From Collinsella sp. (GTDB lineage Bacteria; Actinomycetota; Coriobacteriia; Coriobacteriales; Coriobacteriaceae): a stretch of 64,000 bases of DNA. Where the stretch lies: NCBI GenBank assembly GCA_029264355.1, contig JARIBW010000036.1, positions 92,936 through 156,935 of the forward strand, given 5' to 3'. Positions within the stretch are counted from its first letter, which is position 1, and each line of letters opens with the position of its first letter. This document shows, in pieces, positions 15,705 through 24,749 of this stretch. The notes under the pieces are model-generated. The model searched no databases, was not told the origin of the DNA, and saw only the letters and a list, made by a program, of their open reading frames with translations. The translations under genes were made by a program, and so were the position numbers.

Positions 15705-15793
15705 TGGTGTCGGAGGCGGGACTTGAACCCGCATGACCAAAATCGGTCACTAGCACCTCAAGCTAGCGCGTCTGCCAATTCCGCCACTCCGAC
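15705..15793 (-). tRNA. tRNA-Leu (GAG)
   Basis: An 89-base class II tRNA with acceptor GTCGGAG/CTCCGAC, anticodon loop TTGAGGT (anticodon GAG), a long variable arm (GTGACCGATTTTGGTCA) and encoded CCA. Confidence 0.95.
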
Positions 15794-15809
15794 GTTCGCA
15801 ACAGGGAGT

Positions 15810-15839
15810 ATATTAACCTGGATTCCGTCACCTAGGCAA
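15810..15839 (-). promoter_or_regulatory. promoter of tRNA-Leu
   Basis: On the minus strand TTGCCT (15839-15834) and TAATAT (15815-15810) are 18 bp apart and end 17 bp before the tRNA. Confidence 0.55.
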
Positions 15840-15880
15840 GTCTTTTTCCAAAAAAGTTCGAAATATTTTTCCGGACGTCA

Positions 15881-17605
15881 TCACACCAGGTCAGAGGCGA
15901 AAAGATCGATCCTTCCGGAAGCGTCGACGGAGGACGCGGCGATGCGGTCGGACGCGATCTTGGTATATGCGGGGTGGGCAAGCGGGAGAAGGGGCAGGCT
16001 CTCCCCCATCATGGTCAGGGCATCTTGAATGAGCGCCGAGCGCGCCGCGGAGTCGGTCGTCCGGCGCGCCTCGTCAAGGGATCGATCAACCTGCTCGTCG
16101 CGACACGCGCAAATGTCAGCCGAAGGTCGATCGCATGCGAGCAACTCATCCGCAATCACCTCGAGGACGGGCACGGTCGGCTCGAGGGACCTCAAGGCGC
16201 AATCGAACTCGGCGGTGCGACAGCGCCTCACGAAGTCATCCGCGTCCAGCGCCTCGGACTTGACCGAGAACCCGGCGGCCTCAAGATCGCGTGCGACGTG
16301 CGCGACCACCCGGGCACTCGTCCCGCCCTTGCGATAGATCAGATCGATGCCGAGGTCGAGCTGATCGGCCGAAGGAGCGTCGGACTCGGTGCCCTCCCCG
16401 GCCGAGCCCTCCCCGACGGCGGGATCCCCCTGCGCGGACTCGAGTTTTGCATCCTCGACCAACTGGATCGATCCCTCGGGATCGTACGCGCACGCATCCC
16501 AGGGCCGGGTCTCGGCAATGCGCGGGGAGATGGGCGCGGCGGCCGGTTCGCAGCTGAATTTGAGTACCTTGCGACATAGGGCCTCGCGGTCGATGGACAA
16601 GCAGGCGGCACGCCGCATCTCGGGTCGGGAAAACACCCCGGACGAGCAATTGAGGGCCAGGTAGAGCAATCCCCCCTCGAGACCGTGCGCGAGACGGGCA
16701 TCCGCCGTCAGGGAACTTCCGTCGAATGCGGGGCTCGCGATCTCCTCGGCATCCGAGAGCTGATCGGCTGGCACATCGGTGATGTCGATATCGCCGGCGC
16801 GGAACTGCTTGTACGCCGCGACGGTATCGGCCATGGAAACGATCAAGACGCCTGGCACAAGCGGCGCGCCGATGACACAGTCGGAGAAAGACTCGAGCAT
16901 CACGTCTTGCCCGCGCTTCCAGGGGCACTTGAGGGCGAACGGCCCGTTGCCGATGGGCTTTGATGCGAACTTCTCGGGATCGGTCAATGCCGAAGCGGGA
17001 ATGGGCCCCAGCGCGGGATGGGTCGCCACGCGGTCGAAATACGGGCACGGCTCGGTGAGGCTCACGGCGAAGGTGGCGTCATCGGGACAGCGCAGGCCGA
17101 CCATCTCCGAGGCCCGACCCGCGCGAAGCGCCTCATAGCCATCGACCAGGCGCAGCAGCGAGCCCCAACGCCCAAACTCGCCATCGGTTTCCGGAGCGCC
17201 CTCATCTCCGGGAATGGCACGCACGAGACGCTCCCATGCGATCTTGAAGGAGGATGCGGTCACGCGCTCCCCGTTGTGGAAAACCGCATGCTCGGGCAGC
17301 TTGAACGTGAACGTGCACTCGTCATCGGAAACGGAACACCACGACGCGGCGCCGGGAGCGATCCCGCCATTTGCATCGAGGCGCATCAAGGGCGTGAAGA
17401 CGGCGGAGAGGACCTGCAGGCCCGCACGATCCTCGACCAGCAGCGGATCGATCGCCGAAAGTTGCCCGATACGGCATTTCAGCCAGGTTGCGGGGACATC
17501 GTCCGAACCGACCTGGTTCCCGCCATCCCGCCCCCCGCATGCGGAGAGCGCGGACATCGCGACGATACCGGCGGTGGCACCGCAAAGGGTTCTTCTATCG
17601 ATCAT
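15881..17605 (-). CDS. orphan substrate-binding lipoprotein of a peptide-type ABC importer
   Basis: A 574-residue family 5 solute-binding protein. The N terminus has MIDRRTLCG followed by a hydrophobic stretch and lipobox ALSAC, so it is a lipid-anchored extracellular protein. Family features are the PLMRLDANGGIAPGAASW region, the FKLPEHAVFHNGERVTASSF block and KPIGNGPFALKCPW. An acidic Glu/Ser-rich stretch (around AVGEGSAGEGTESDAPS) interrupts the second half. GGAGG is seven bases before the ATG at 17605. There are no permease or ATPase genes of its own; it may share the oppBCDF translocator just upstream, from which it is separated by a terminator (17729-17762). The ligand is unknown. Confidence 0.85.
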   Translation of the reverse strand: MIDRRTLCGATAGIVAMSALSACGGRDGGNQVGSDDVPATWLKCRIGQLSAIDPLLVEDRAGLQVLSAVFTPLMRLDANGGIAPGAASWCSVSDDECTFTFKLPEHAVFHNGERVTASSFKIAWERLVRAIPGDEGAPETDGEFGRWGSLLRLVDGYEALRAGRASEMVGLRCPDDATFAVSLTEPCPYFDRVATHPALGPIPASALTDPEKFASKPIGNGPFALKCPWKRGQDVMLESFSDCVIGAPLVPGVLIVSMADTVAAYKQFRAGDIDITDVPADQLSDAEEIASPAFDGSSLTADARLAHGLEGGLLYLALNCSSGVFSRPEMRRAACLSIDREALCRKVLKFSCEPAAAPISPRIAETRPWDACAYDPEGSIQLVEDAKLESAQGDPAVGEGSAGEGTESDAPSADQLDLGIDLIYRKGGTSARVVAHVARDLEAAGFSVKSEALDADDFVRRCRTAEFDCALRSLEPTVPVLEVIADELLACDRPSADICACRDEQVDRSLDEARRTTDSAARSALIQDALTMMGESLPLLPLAHPAYTKIASDRIAASSVDASGRIDLFASDLV

Positions 17606-17728
17606 CAAAAGTCCTCCCGGCTTTCGCGCGGTTGCATATCGAATCCACTCTAAACGAAATGGACGCGCAGTAACCGACATTCCACGCACTATTCAGGTGG
17701 CTCGATACGGCCCTTCGCGCCGACCGTC

Positions 17729-17762
17729 AAAAAGAAGGACCCGCCGAGGGCGGGTCCTTCTT
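17729..17762 (-). terminator. rho-independent terminator of the opp operon
   Basis: AAGAAGGACCCGCC and GGCGGGTCCTTCTT form a 14-bp stem with a 3-base loop, followed on the minus strand by TTTTT. Strong terminator after the oppF-like gene. Confidence 0.9.
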
Positions 17763-17793
17763 GCGTTCGATGCAGGGCGCGTCGACAGACGGG

Positions 17794-18816
17794 CTACAGG
17801 TCGATGTGAGACTCCTTGATGGGGAATGGAGCCGCGTAGTGGCAGGCGCAGAAATGGCCATCGCCGATCTCGCGGAACTCGGGCGTCTCCTCGGAGCACT
17901 TGGCCTGGGCGATCGGGCAGCGGGTGTGGAAGCGGCAGCCACTCGGCGGGTCGATCGGGCTCGGGGGGTCGCCGGCGAGAATGATGCGCTTGCGGTTCTG
18001 CTGCACATCGGGATCGGGAATCGGAACGGCCGAGAGCAGGGCCTGCGTGTAGGGATGGTTCGGCTCGGCATACAGCCTCTTCCAGTCGGAAAGCTCGACC
18101 ATCTTGCCGAGGTACATGACGGCCACGCGGTCGGAGATATGCTGCACGACGGAAAGGTCATGGGCGATGAACAGGTATGCGGTGCCATACTGCTTCTGAA
18201 GGTCCTTCAACAGGTTCAGAACCTGAGCCTGAATGGAGACGTCCAGAGCGGAAACCGGCTCGTCGCAGATGATGAGCTTCGGGCGCAGGATGAACGAGCG
18301 GGCGATGCCGACGCGCTGGCGCTGGCCGCCGGAGAACTCGTGCGGATAGCGGTTGATGTGCTCGGGGTTGAGACCGACCACGTCAAGCAGCTCGCGGACG
18401 CGCTCGATGCGCTCCTCGGGGGTACCGACACCGTGGATGACCATGGGCTCGGAGATGATCTCGCCGATGGTCATGCGGGGGTTGAGGGACGCGTAAGGGT
18501 CCTGGAAGATGAACTGCATCTCGCGGCGCATGGCCTTGAGCTCCTTCTTGTTCATCTTGGAGATGTCGCGGCCCTCGAAGTAGACCTTGCCCGAAGTGGG
18601 GGGATCGAGGTGCATGATGGCGCGCCCGGTGGTGGACTTGCCGCAGCCGGACTCACCGACCAGGCCGAACGTCTCGCCGGCGCGGATCTCGAACGAGAGA
18701 TCGTTGACGGCGGAGACGACCTTCTTGGAGAACTTGCCGCCCATGAAACCGGAACCGGTGGGGAACTCCTTGTGCAGGTGCTCGACCTTGAGCAGGGGCA
18801 TGTTGGTATCTGCCAT
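17794..18816 (-). CDS. oppF: oligopeptide ABC importer ATPase (OppF/DppF type)
   Basis: A 340-residue ABC ATPase with Walker [10 protein letters not shown], signature [13 protein letters not shown], Walker [14 protein letters not shown], and the C-terminal oligopeptide/dipeptide extension with a cysteine cluster ([14 protein letters not shown]) typical of this subfamily. It pairs with the OppD-like ATPase to power uptake through OppBC. Its ATG follows the oppD stop directly (TAA-ATG). An N-terminal insertion ([17 protein letters not shown]) links the first strand to the nucleotide site. Substrate specificity cannot be read from the ATPase. Confidence 0.9.
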   Translation of the reverse strand: MADTNMPLLKVEHLHKEFPTGSGFMGGKFSKKVVSAVNDLSFEIRAGETFGLVGESGCGKSTTGRAIMHLDPPTSGKVYFEGRDISKMNKKELKAMRREMQFIFQDPYASLNPRMTIGEIISEPMVIHGVGTPEERIERVRELLDVVGLNPEHINRYPHEFSGGQRQRVGIARSFILRPKLIICDEPVSALDVSIQAQVLNLLKDLQKQYGTAYLFIAHDLSVVQHISDRVAVMYLGKMVELSDWKRLYAEPNHPYTQALLSAVPIPDPDVQQNRKRIILAGDPPSPIDPPSGCRFHTRCPIAQAKCSEETPEFREIGDGHFCACHYAAPFPIKESHIDL

Positions 18817-19950
18817 TTAGGCCTCGCCTCCCTTCGTGGCGTCGACGTTCACATCGTCGGGAATTGCGGTCGGGACCGTGGCGCGAGAACGGGACGTATC
18901 GGGTGCGAAGCGCTTCACGAATGCGTCGTCATCGGCGTAGTGGCACTCGGAGTAGTGACCGTTGTCCATGACGAACTTCTGCGGGCGCTCCTTGTGGCAA
19001 AGCTCGGTTGCGTAGGGGCAACGGGGGGCGAAGGCGCAGCCCTTGGGAAGGTTCACGAGCGAAGGCGGATTGCCGTGAATCGGCGTGAGGGGCTTCTTCT
19101 CATCGGTCGCCTGCTCGGGAATTGAGCGGATCAGGCCCCACGTGTAGGGGTGACGGCTCTCATAGAAGATCTCCTCGGCGGTGCCGAACTCGACCGGGTG
19201 ACCGGCGTACATGACCATGATCTTATCGGCCATGTCGGCTACGACGCCCAGGTCGTGGGTGATCATGATGATCGCGTTGCCGTTCTTCTCCTGCATCTCC
19301 TGCATGAGCTCGATGATCTGCGCCTGGATGGTGACGTCGAGGGCCGTGGTCGGCTCGTCGGCGATCAGGATGTCGGGATCGCACGCGAGGGCCATGGCGA
19401 TCATGACGCGCTGGCGCATGCCGCCGGAGAACTGGTGGGGATACTGGTTGACGCGCTTCTCGGGCTCGGGGATGCCCACGAGATCGAGCAGCTCGGTGGC
19501 GCGCTGCAGGGCCTCCTGCTTGGAGTAGCCGCGGTGCAGGCGCAGGCCCTCGCCCACCTGGCGCCCGATCTTGTAGACCGGGTTCAGGGAGGTCATGGGG
19601 TCCTGGAAGATCATGGCGATATCGTTGCCGCGAACATGCTGCATCTCCTCTTCGGACATGTTGAGCAAGTCATGGCCGCGATACGTGACGGAACCGCCCT
19701 CGATCTTTCCGGGGGGCATGGAGATGAGGCCCATGATGGTCATGGCGGTCACGGACTTACCGGAGCCCGACTCGCCCACCACGCCGAGGGTCTCGCCGCG
19801 GTCGAGGGTGTAGGACACGCCGTCGACGGCATGCACGACGCCGTCCTCGGTGTGGAAGTACATCTTGAGATCGTCGACCTCAAGCAGGTGCTGGCCCTCT
19901 GGAATGGGCTGGGTCTTCAGATCGACGTAGTTGTCATTCTTCTTAGCCAT
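18817..19950 (-). CDS. oppD: oligopeptide ABC importer ATPase (OppD/DppD type)
   Basis: A 377-residue ABC ATPase with Walker [13 protein letters not shown], signature [15 protein letters not shown], Walker [16 protein letters not shown] and the oligopeptide extension with [14 protein letters not shown]. It has a longer, Arg/Thr-rich C-terminal tail than its OppF partner. Its start lies 4 bases after the oppC stop, so translation is probably coupled. With oppF it forms the heterodimeric motor of the importer. Confidence 0.9.
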   Translation of the reverse strand: MAKKNDNYVDLKTQPIPEGQHLLEVDDLKMYFHTEDGVVHAVDGVSYTLDRGETLGVVGESGSGKSVTAMTIMGLISMPPGKIEGGSVTYRGHDLLNMSEEEMQHVRGNDIAMIFQDPMTSLNPVYKIGRQVGEGLRLHRGYSKQEALQRATELLDLVGIPEPEKRVNQYPHQFSGGMRQRVMIAMALACDPDILIADEPTTALDVTIQAQIIELMQEMQEKNGNAIIMITHDLGVVADMADKIMVMYAGHPVEFGTAEEIFYESRHPYTWGLIRSIPEQATDEKKPLTPIHGNPPSLVNLPKGCAFAPRCPYATELCHKERPQKFVMDNGHYSECHYADDDAFVKRFAPDTSRSRATVPTAIPDDVNVDATKGGEA

Positions 19951-19953
19951 GAT

Positions 19954-20913
19954 TTACGCGTCCTTCATCTTCACGTCGAGAGCGTCACGCAGGCCGTCGC
20001 CGAGCAGGGTGAACGCCAAAACGGTGGTCAGGATGGCGAGACCGGGCAGGATCATGAGCCAGGGCTCGGTCTGCAGGAACTTCTGGCCCTCCTGGATCAA
20101 GGTGCCCCATGAGGGATCCGGCGGGATGACGCCCATGCCGAGGAAGGACAGCGCCGACTCGGTCAAGATGGCACCGCCGATGTTCATGGTCGCGTAGACC
20201 ACGATGGAGGCAACGGAGTTCGGGAAGATATGACGCGCGATGATACGGACGTCGGAGGCGCCCATGGAGCGGGCCGCGTCGATGTAATCGCTCTCCTTGA
20301 CGGAGAGGATGGCGGAGCGGAAGACGCGGGCGATCTGCGGCCAGCCCAGGATGCCGATGGCGAAGAACACGTTCTGGATGCCGTTGCCGATGACCGCGAT
20401 CATGGCGATGACGAACAGGGTGTACGGGAACGCCAGGAAGGTGTCGGCCAGGCGCATGATGATCGTATCCCAGATACCGCCGTAGTACGCGGCGATGGCG
20501 CCCATCACCAGGCCGATGATGGTGGAGATACCGGTTGCGACGATACCGACGGTGAGCGAGATGCGCGCGCCGTAGATCACGCGGGACAAGACGTCACGAC
20601 CGAGGGTGTCGGTGCCGAAGGGATGCTCGAAAGACGGCGCGAGGCGCGAATTGGCAGCCATCGTGGCCGTGTCGGAGGCGGTGGGGTTTCCCAGGACCTG
20701 CGGGACCCAAAGGTCCGCAGTGGCGGCCACGAGGATCGTGATGGCGAGCCACACGATGGCGAACATCGCGAGCTTGTTCTTCCTCAGGCGCTTGAACGCG
20801 TCACCCCACAGGGTGCGCGTGGGCTTGTCGGATGCACCGACGGCGGCGTGATGCTCGGGCGCGGTGGCGGCGGCGTTCGCGCGATCGTCGATGTTGCTCA
20901 TTGGATACTGCAC
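19954..20913 (-). CDS. oppC: oligopeptide ABC importer permease (OppC/DppC type)
   Basis: A 319-residue inner-membrane permease. A hydrophilic N-terminal tail of about 35 residues (DDRANAAATAPEHHAAVGAS) precedes the KRLRKNKLAMFAIVWL first helix. Family motifs are HPFGTDTLGRDVLSRVIYGARISL and the EAA loop YIDAARSMGASDVRIIARHIFPN. The start is taken as GTG at 20913, which has AGGAGG at a good distance; ATG at 20901 is too far from it. It follows oppB by 12 bp. Confidence 0.9.
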   Translation of the reverse strand: MQYPMSNIDDRANAAATAPEHHAAVGASDKPTRTLWGDAFKRLRKNKLAMFAIVWLAITILVAATADLWVPQVLGNPTASDTATMAANSRLAPSFEHPFGTDTLGRDVLSRVIYGARISLTVGIVATGISTIIGLVMGAIAAYYGGIWDTIIMRLADTFLAFPYTLFVIAMIAVIGNGIQNVFFAIGILGWPQIARVFRSAILSVKESDYIDAARSMGASDVRIIARHIFPNSVASIVVYATMNIGGAILTESALSFLGMGVIPPDPSWGTLIQEGQKFLQTEPWLMILPGLAILTTVLAFTLLGDGLRDALDVKMKDA

Positions 20914-20925
20914 GCTGCTCCCCTC

Positions 20926-21960
20926 CTACTTCTCGCTCTTGTTGCCAAGGCGGATACGCGGGTCGAGGAACGCGTAACTCACATCGACAATAAGGTTGAT
21001 GATCATGACCACGAACACGATGACCGTGACGGAGCCCATGACGATGGGCCAGTCGCGCTGCGTGATGGCGACGTAGGTCATCTGTCCGATACCGGGCCAG
21101 TTGAAGACCGTCTCGGTCAGGATCGCGCCGGCGAGCATGGCGCCGAAGTCCATGCCGATATAGGTCACGACCGGGATGAGGGCGTTCTTGAGCGCATGAT
21201 TGAAGATGATGGAGCGCTTGGAAAGGCCCTTGGCCTTGGCCGTGCGGATATAGTCCTGGTTCATGACCTCGACCAACTGGGAGCGCATGATGCGCGCCGT
21301 GTAGGCGGTCGAGACCGCGGCCAGGGTCACGGCCGGGAGAACGTAATAGGTCCACGCGGGGAACTGCGGGAAGGGACCGGGGACGCCGGAGACCGGCAGG
21401 GCGATCGCGCCGCCCGTCGCGTCCTTGAGCCAGATGCCGAAGATCAGCTGCAGCAAAAGGCCGAGCCAGAACGCGGGCATCGCGACGAGCATGGACGTGG
21501 TGAGCGTGACCAGGATATCCCAGAAGGAATAGCGCTTGATGGCAGAGATGATACCGGCGCCGATACCCACGAAGGCCTCGATCACGATGGCGACCAGGGC
21601 GATTTGGACGGTGTGCGGATACGCCTCGAAGATCATGTCCTTGACCTCGCGACCCTTCTGATAGGAAGTGCCGAGGTCGCCCTGGAGCAGCTTGCCGAGG
21701 TAGTTGAAGTAACGGTCGACCATCGGGGTCTCGATGGTGTTACCGTCCTCGTCGAAGACGATATTGCCGTTCTCGTCCGTCACGATCAAACCGTGAGCGG
21801 CGCGGATGTTCATCTCCGTCTGGGGATCCATCTTCTTCTCGCCGGCGATCAACTTGATCGGATCGCCGGGCACGACATTCTGCATGATGAACAGAATGAG
21901 CGTGACGCCGAGGAAGACCGGGATGAACTGTAGGATTCGCTTGAGGATGTACCTGAGCAC
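20926..21960 (-). CDS. oppB: oligopeptide ABC importer permease (OppB/DppB type)
   Basis: A 344-residue permease starting LRYILKRILQFIPVFLGVTL, with the NVVPGDPIKL motif, a periplasmic insertion of about 60 residues that contains DENGNIVFDEDGN, and the EAA loop DYIRTAKAKGLSKRSIIFNHALKN. Six membrane segments are visible. The start is GTG at 21960, seven bases after GGGAGGG; the upstream ATG at 22044 would add a run of residues unlike the family. It follows oppA across a hairpin at 22125-22152. Confidence 0.9.
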   Translation of the reverse strand: MLRYILKRILQFIPVFLGVTLILFIMQNVVPGDPIKLIAGEKKMDPQTEMNIRAAHGLIVTDENGNIVFDEDGNTIETPMVDRYFNYLGKLLQGDLGTSYQKGREVKDMIFEAYPHTVQIALVAIVIEAFVGIGAGIISAIKRYSFWDILVTLTTSMLVAMPAFWLGLLLQLIFGIWLKDATGGAIALPVSGVPGPFPQFPAWTYYVLPAVTLAAVSTAYTARIMRSQLVEVMNQDYIRTAKAKGLSKRSIIFNHALKNALIPVVTYIGMDFGAMLAGAILTETVFNWPGIGQMTYVAITQRDWPIVMGSVTVIVFVVMIINLIVDVSYAFLDPRIRLGNKSEK

Positions 21961-22124
21961 AGCGATACCCTCCCTAGTCTCATGGACACTACATCTTGCT
22001 GCAGTGGGGATGCAGCATAAACTGTGATTATACGTCACTTGCAACGAATTACTGCGGGGATTGTGCGTAGATATGCACTCAGCGCACTCATCACCCGTCG
22101 AATCTGGTCTCCGTTACACATAAA

Positions 22125-22152
22125 GCAGGACACCGCTTGCGCGATGTCCTGC
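22125..22152 (-). terminator. intercistronic hairpin between oppA and oppB
   Basis: GCAGGACA and TGTCCTGC form the arms with an inner GCG/CGC pairing, followed on the minus strand by TTTATG. It probably lowers read-through so that the binding protein is made in excess of the translocator. The rest of the oppA-oppB gap holds nothing else evident. Confidence 0.6.
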
Positions 22153-22187
22153 AGTTCATAGCGCTTTAAGCTTTGCGAGCAAGGGAA

Positions 22188-23849
22188 CTACGCAAGCTCG
22201 GCAGTCTCGAAATGAGGCTTGGTCTGGGCATCGTAGTTGAAGGACTTCATGCGCTCGGAGCCGATGTAGTTGTGAGCGTAGAACATGATCGGGATGACGG
22301 GCATGTCCTTGCCGATGGTTCCGCAGATCTTGCGGCAGGCGGCCTTGCGCTCCTCCTCGTCCTGGATCTGACGGGCAGCCAACATGGCGGCGTCCATCTC
22401 CGGGTTGCTGTACTCCTCGTAGTTGTTGTCAGCACCGGTGAAGAAGTTCGGGTACAGGAAGTTGTCCATGGTCGGATAGTCGGCGGTCCAGCCGAGGCGG
22501 CCGAGGCTGAAGTTCTTGTCGCCGAGCTGCTGCAGATAGGTGGCCCACTCGACGGTCTCCTGCGTGACCGTGATGCCGACCTGCTCGAGATCGAGCTGGA
22601 CGGAGGACATGAGATCGCCGTGATCGCCGTCGCCGTTGTAGTTCAGCGTGATCTCGATGTCGCGCTTGCCGTCAGCATCGGCGGGATACCCGGCCTCATC
22701 GAGGAGCTTGCCAGCGGCCTCGGGGTCGTACTTGCAATCCTCCCAGACGTTCTCGGGGGAATCGTCGATGGAGGTCGGCATGATGGACGTGGCCGGCATG
22801 CGGGAGCCCTCATACAGGGTGTCCACGATGTTCTGACGGTTGATGGCGAGGGAGACCGCGCGACGGACCTTCGGGTCGGACAGGAACGGATCCTGAGGGC
22901 CCGGGATCAGGAAGTAGGTGGAGAGCTCGGTGCCGAGCAGGCACTGCTTGCCGGGGGTGGAGGTGAAGCCGTCCTCGGACTCGCCGTACTTATCGATGCA
23001 CTCCTTGATCTTGCCGCTCGGAATCGCCGCGAAATCGATGGAGCCGGCCTGGAACTCGTTGAAGGCGGTGTCGGGGTTCTTCTGGATGGACATGTAGACA
23101 CCGTCGAGGCTGGGCTTGTCGCCATAGTAATCGTCGAAGCGGGCCAGGGAGATGTACTGGTTGTGCTTCCAGGGCTCGGTCATCATGAAGGGGCCGTTGC
23201 CGATGGGCTTCTCGAGGAACGCCTTGGGGTCCTCATCGGCGCATGCCGGGACGGGCGCGAGGCCGGGATGGCAGCAGACGGCCGGGAAGTCGGCCATGGG
23301 CTCGGAGAGCGTGACCTCAAGGGTCAGATCGTCGACGGCCTTGAGGCCGGAGAACTCATCGGCCGTGCCATCGTGGAACTCGGTGTAACCCGCGACCGGC
23401 GCGAGGTGGTAGCAGATGTCGGAAGGGGTCTCCATCTTGGGGGAGGCCACGCGCTTCCAACCGCGGATGAAGGACTCGGCATCGACGGCGTCGCCGTTGT
23501 GGAACTTCATGCCCTCGCGGAGCTTGAAGGTGTAGACACGGCCGTCCTCGGAGACCGCGGGGTCCTCGGCGGCGCAGCAGGGAACGGCGGAGGCGGAGTC
23601 CCAATCCCACTCCATGAGACCGTCGAACACGTTGAAGACGACCGCGGTGCCCTGATTCTCCTGAGCGTTGTACGGATCGATGAACGCGGGCTCGGAAAGA
23701 TAGAAGTTCATAACGTTCTTGCCGGAAGCACCGCCGCCCTTGTCACCGCCGCCGCAGCCGGCGAGGGCAGCGACAGCGCCGGTGGCAAGCGCCCCGCCGA
23801 TGAAGGCGCGACGACCCATGACGGGCTGGGAAAACTTGAAATTAGCCAT
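22188..23849 (-). CDS. oppA: oligopeptide-binding lipoprotein of the opp importer
   Basis: A 553-residue family 5 solute-binding protein. The signal reads VMGRRAFIGGALATGAVAALAGC, a twin-arginine-like motif ending in a lipobox, so it is likely exported folded and lipid-anchored. Mature-domain motifs are YLSEPAFIDPYNAQENQG, YTFKLREGMKFHNGDAVDAESF and KPIGNGPFMMTEPWKHNQ. The start has AAGGAGG five bases before the ATG at 23849. It is the first gene of oppABCDF. A palindrome ATGGTCAATACCAT lies 133 bp upstream. The ligand is presumably peptides. Confidence 0.88.
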   Translation of the reverse strand: MANFKFSQPVMGRRAFIGGALATGAVAALAGCGGGDKGGGASGKNVMNFYLSEPAFIDPYNAQENQGTAVVFNVFDGLMEWDWDSASAVPCCAAEDPAVSEDGRVYTFKLREGMKFHNGDAVDAESFIRGWKRVASPKMETPSDICYHLAPVAGYTEFHDGTADEFSGLKAVDDLTLEVTLSEPMADFPAVCCHPGLAPVPACADEDPKAFLEKPIGNGPFMMTEPWKHNQYISLARFDDYYGDKPSLDGVYMSIQKNPDTAFNEFQAGSIDFAAIPSGKIKECIDKYGESEDGFTSTPGKQCLLGTELSTYFLIPGPQDPFLSDPKVRRAVSLAINRQNIVDTLYEGSRMPATSIMPTSIDDSPENVWEDCKYDPEAAGKLLDEAGYPADADGKRDIEITLNYNGDGDHGDLMSSVQLDLEQVGITVTQETVEWATYLQQLGDKNFSLGRLGWTADYPTMDNFLYPNFFTGADNNYEEYSNPEMDAAMLAARQIQDEEERKAACRKICGTIGKDMPVIPIMFYAHNYIGSERMKSFNYDAQTKPHFETAELA

Positions 23850-23981
23850 GCCATCCTCCTTATAACGCAGGTTCACGGGGCACGACGCCGGCTGCGCACC
23901 CCTTTGGTGCGACCGGAGTGCGAACACGTTGCCCTACCCCGTTGCGCTTCGCGATGCCGCTAGGCTGTGCGGCTTCGCGCG

Positions 23982-23995
23982 ATGGTCAATACCAT
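23982..23995. promoter_or_regulatory. 14-bp palindrome upstream of oppA
   Basis: ATGGT-CAAT-ACCAT is a perfect inverted repeat of the TGGT-N4-ACCA type bound by FadR-subfamily GntR regulators. It overlaps a possible minus-strand -10 (TATGGT). The 404-bp gap 23850-24253 otherwise shows AT-rich stretches but no gene or clear -35/-10 pair. Confidence 0.35.
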
Positions 23996-24253
23996 AGCGC
24001 ACTTTTGCATAATGGAGTATGAGTTTTCTGCCCGATTCATGGCATATTCTTTAGTTTGTCAGAGTACATGCAGGTAAAACAGCGCTTTAGTGCATAAAAG
24101 AACACGCGGTTGAATTGAATAATCGACGCTATGTTTCAACTGTGTAACGCAAGTTTCCCGCCAGCGCGCCTTTGACGGAAGCAAAACGACCGCTGGCCAA
24201 TATCCCAAGTCAAGACAAGAGCCGATATGTTAGCCCCAGGCCGCTTGCAAACG

Positions 24254-24286
24254 AAAAAGCCCGACCGGACCATGCCGATCGGGCCC
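24254..24286 (-). terminator. rho-independent terminator of secG
   Basis: On the minus strand GCCCGA...TCGGGC closes an imperfect hairpin (with an inner CGG/CCG pairing) followed by TTTTT. Confidence 0.75.
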
Positions 24287-24308
24287 CGATGCTTCATGAG
24301 AGCACGTC

Positions 24309-24563
24309 CTACAGGCCGACGATGCCCTGCGGGAAGAAGAACATCGCCAATACGACGCAGGCGGCAAACACGCAAGCCACGATAACCGTGAGCTTGTCGA
24401 GGTTCTTCTCCATGACGCCGGTTGCGGTGCTGGAGTTGTACAGGGAGCTGGCGATCATGTCGGAAACGCCGGTGCCCTTGCCGGAATGCATGAGGACGAG
24501 CGCGATGAGCAAAAGCGCGGACAGCGCCCACACGGCGAAGAGAACGATCTGCAACGGACCCAC
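24309..24563 (-). CDS. secG: preprotein translocase subunit SecG
   Basis: An 84-residue protein with two membrane helices (about residues 3-25 and 58-76) joined by a loop with LMHSGKGTGVSDMI and ATGVMEKNLDKLT, the typical SecG pattern. SecG assists SecYE in protein export. The start is GTG at 24563, five bases after AAGGAG; translation from the ATG at 24611 would add a non-family segment. The position after gpmI and the gap-pgk-tpiA block is a common arrangement in Gram-positive genomes. Confidence 0.9.
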   Translation of the reverse strand: MGPLQIVLFAVWALSALLLIALVLMHSGKGTGVSDMIASSLYNSSTATGVMEKNLDKLTVIVACVFAACVVLAMFFFPQGIVGL

Positions 24564-24682
24564 GAGGACTCCTTCTAGCCAAGAGAAACGTACAGCGGAT
24601 AATGGTAGCACACTCCCCCGCCCTTCCGCGAAATTTCACTCGCCTTGGCCCTGATGGTCGGGGCCGTGCGCCCGGGGCGGGC

Positions 24683-24716
24683 AAAAGGCCGCCGCCCGAG
24701 ATGGACGGCGGCCTTC
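24683..24716 (-). terminator. rho-independent terminator of gpmI
   Basis: AAGGCCGCCG and CGGCGGCCTT form a 10-bp stem followed on the minus strand by TTTT. Confidence 0.8.
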
Positions 24717-24749
24717 CCATGCGGTAGCCGCAACCGTGATGCGCGGGCG

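Noticed and set aside
22173-23963. A 596-codon open frame opposite oppA
   Set aside because: Antisense shadow of oppA with repetitive Gly/Val/Leu/Asp composition and no ribosome site.
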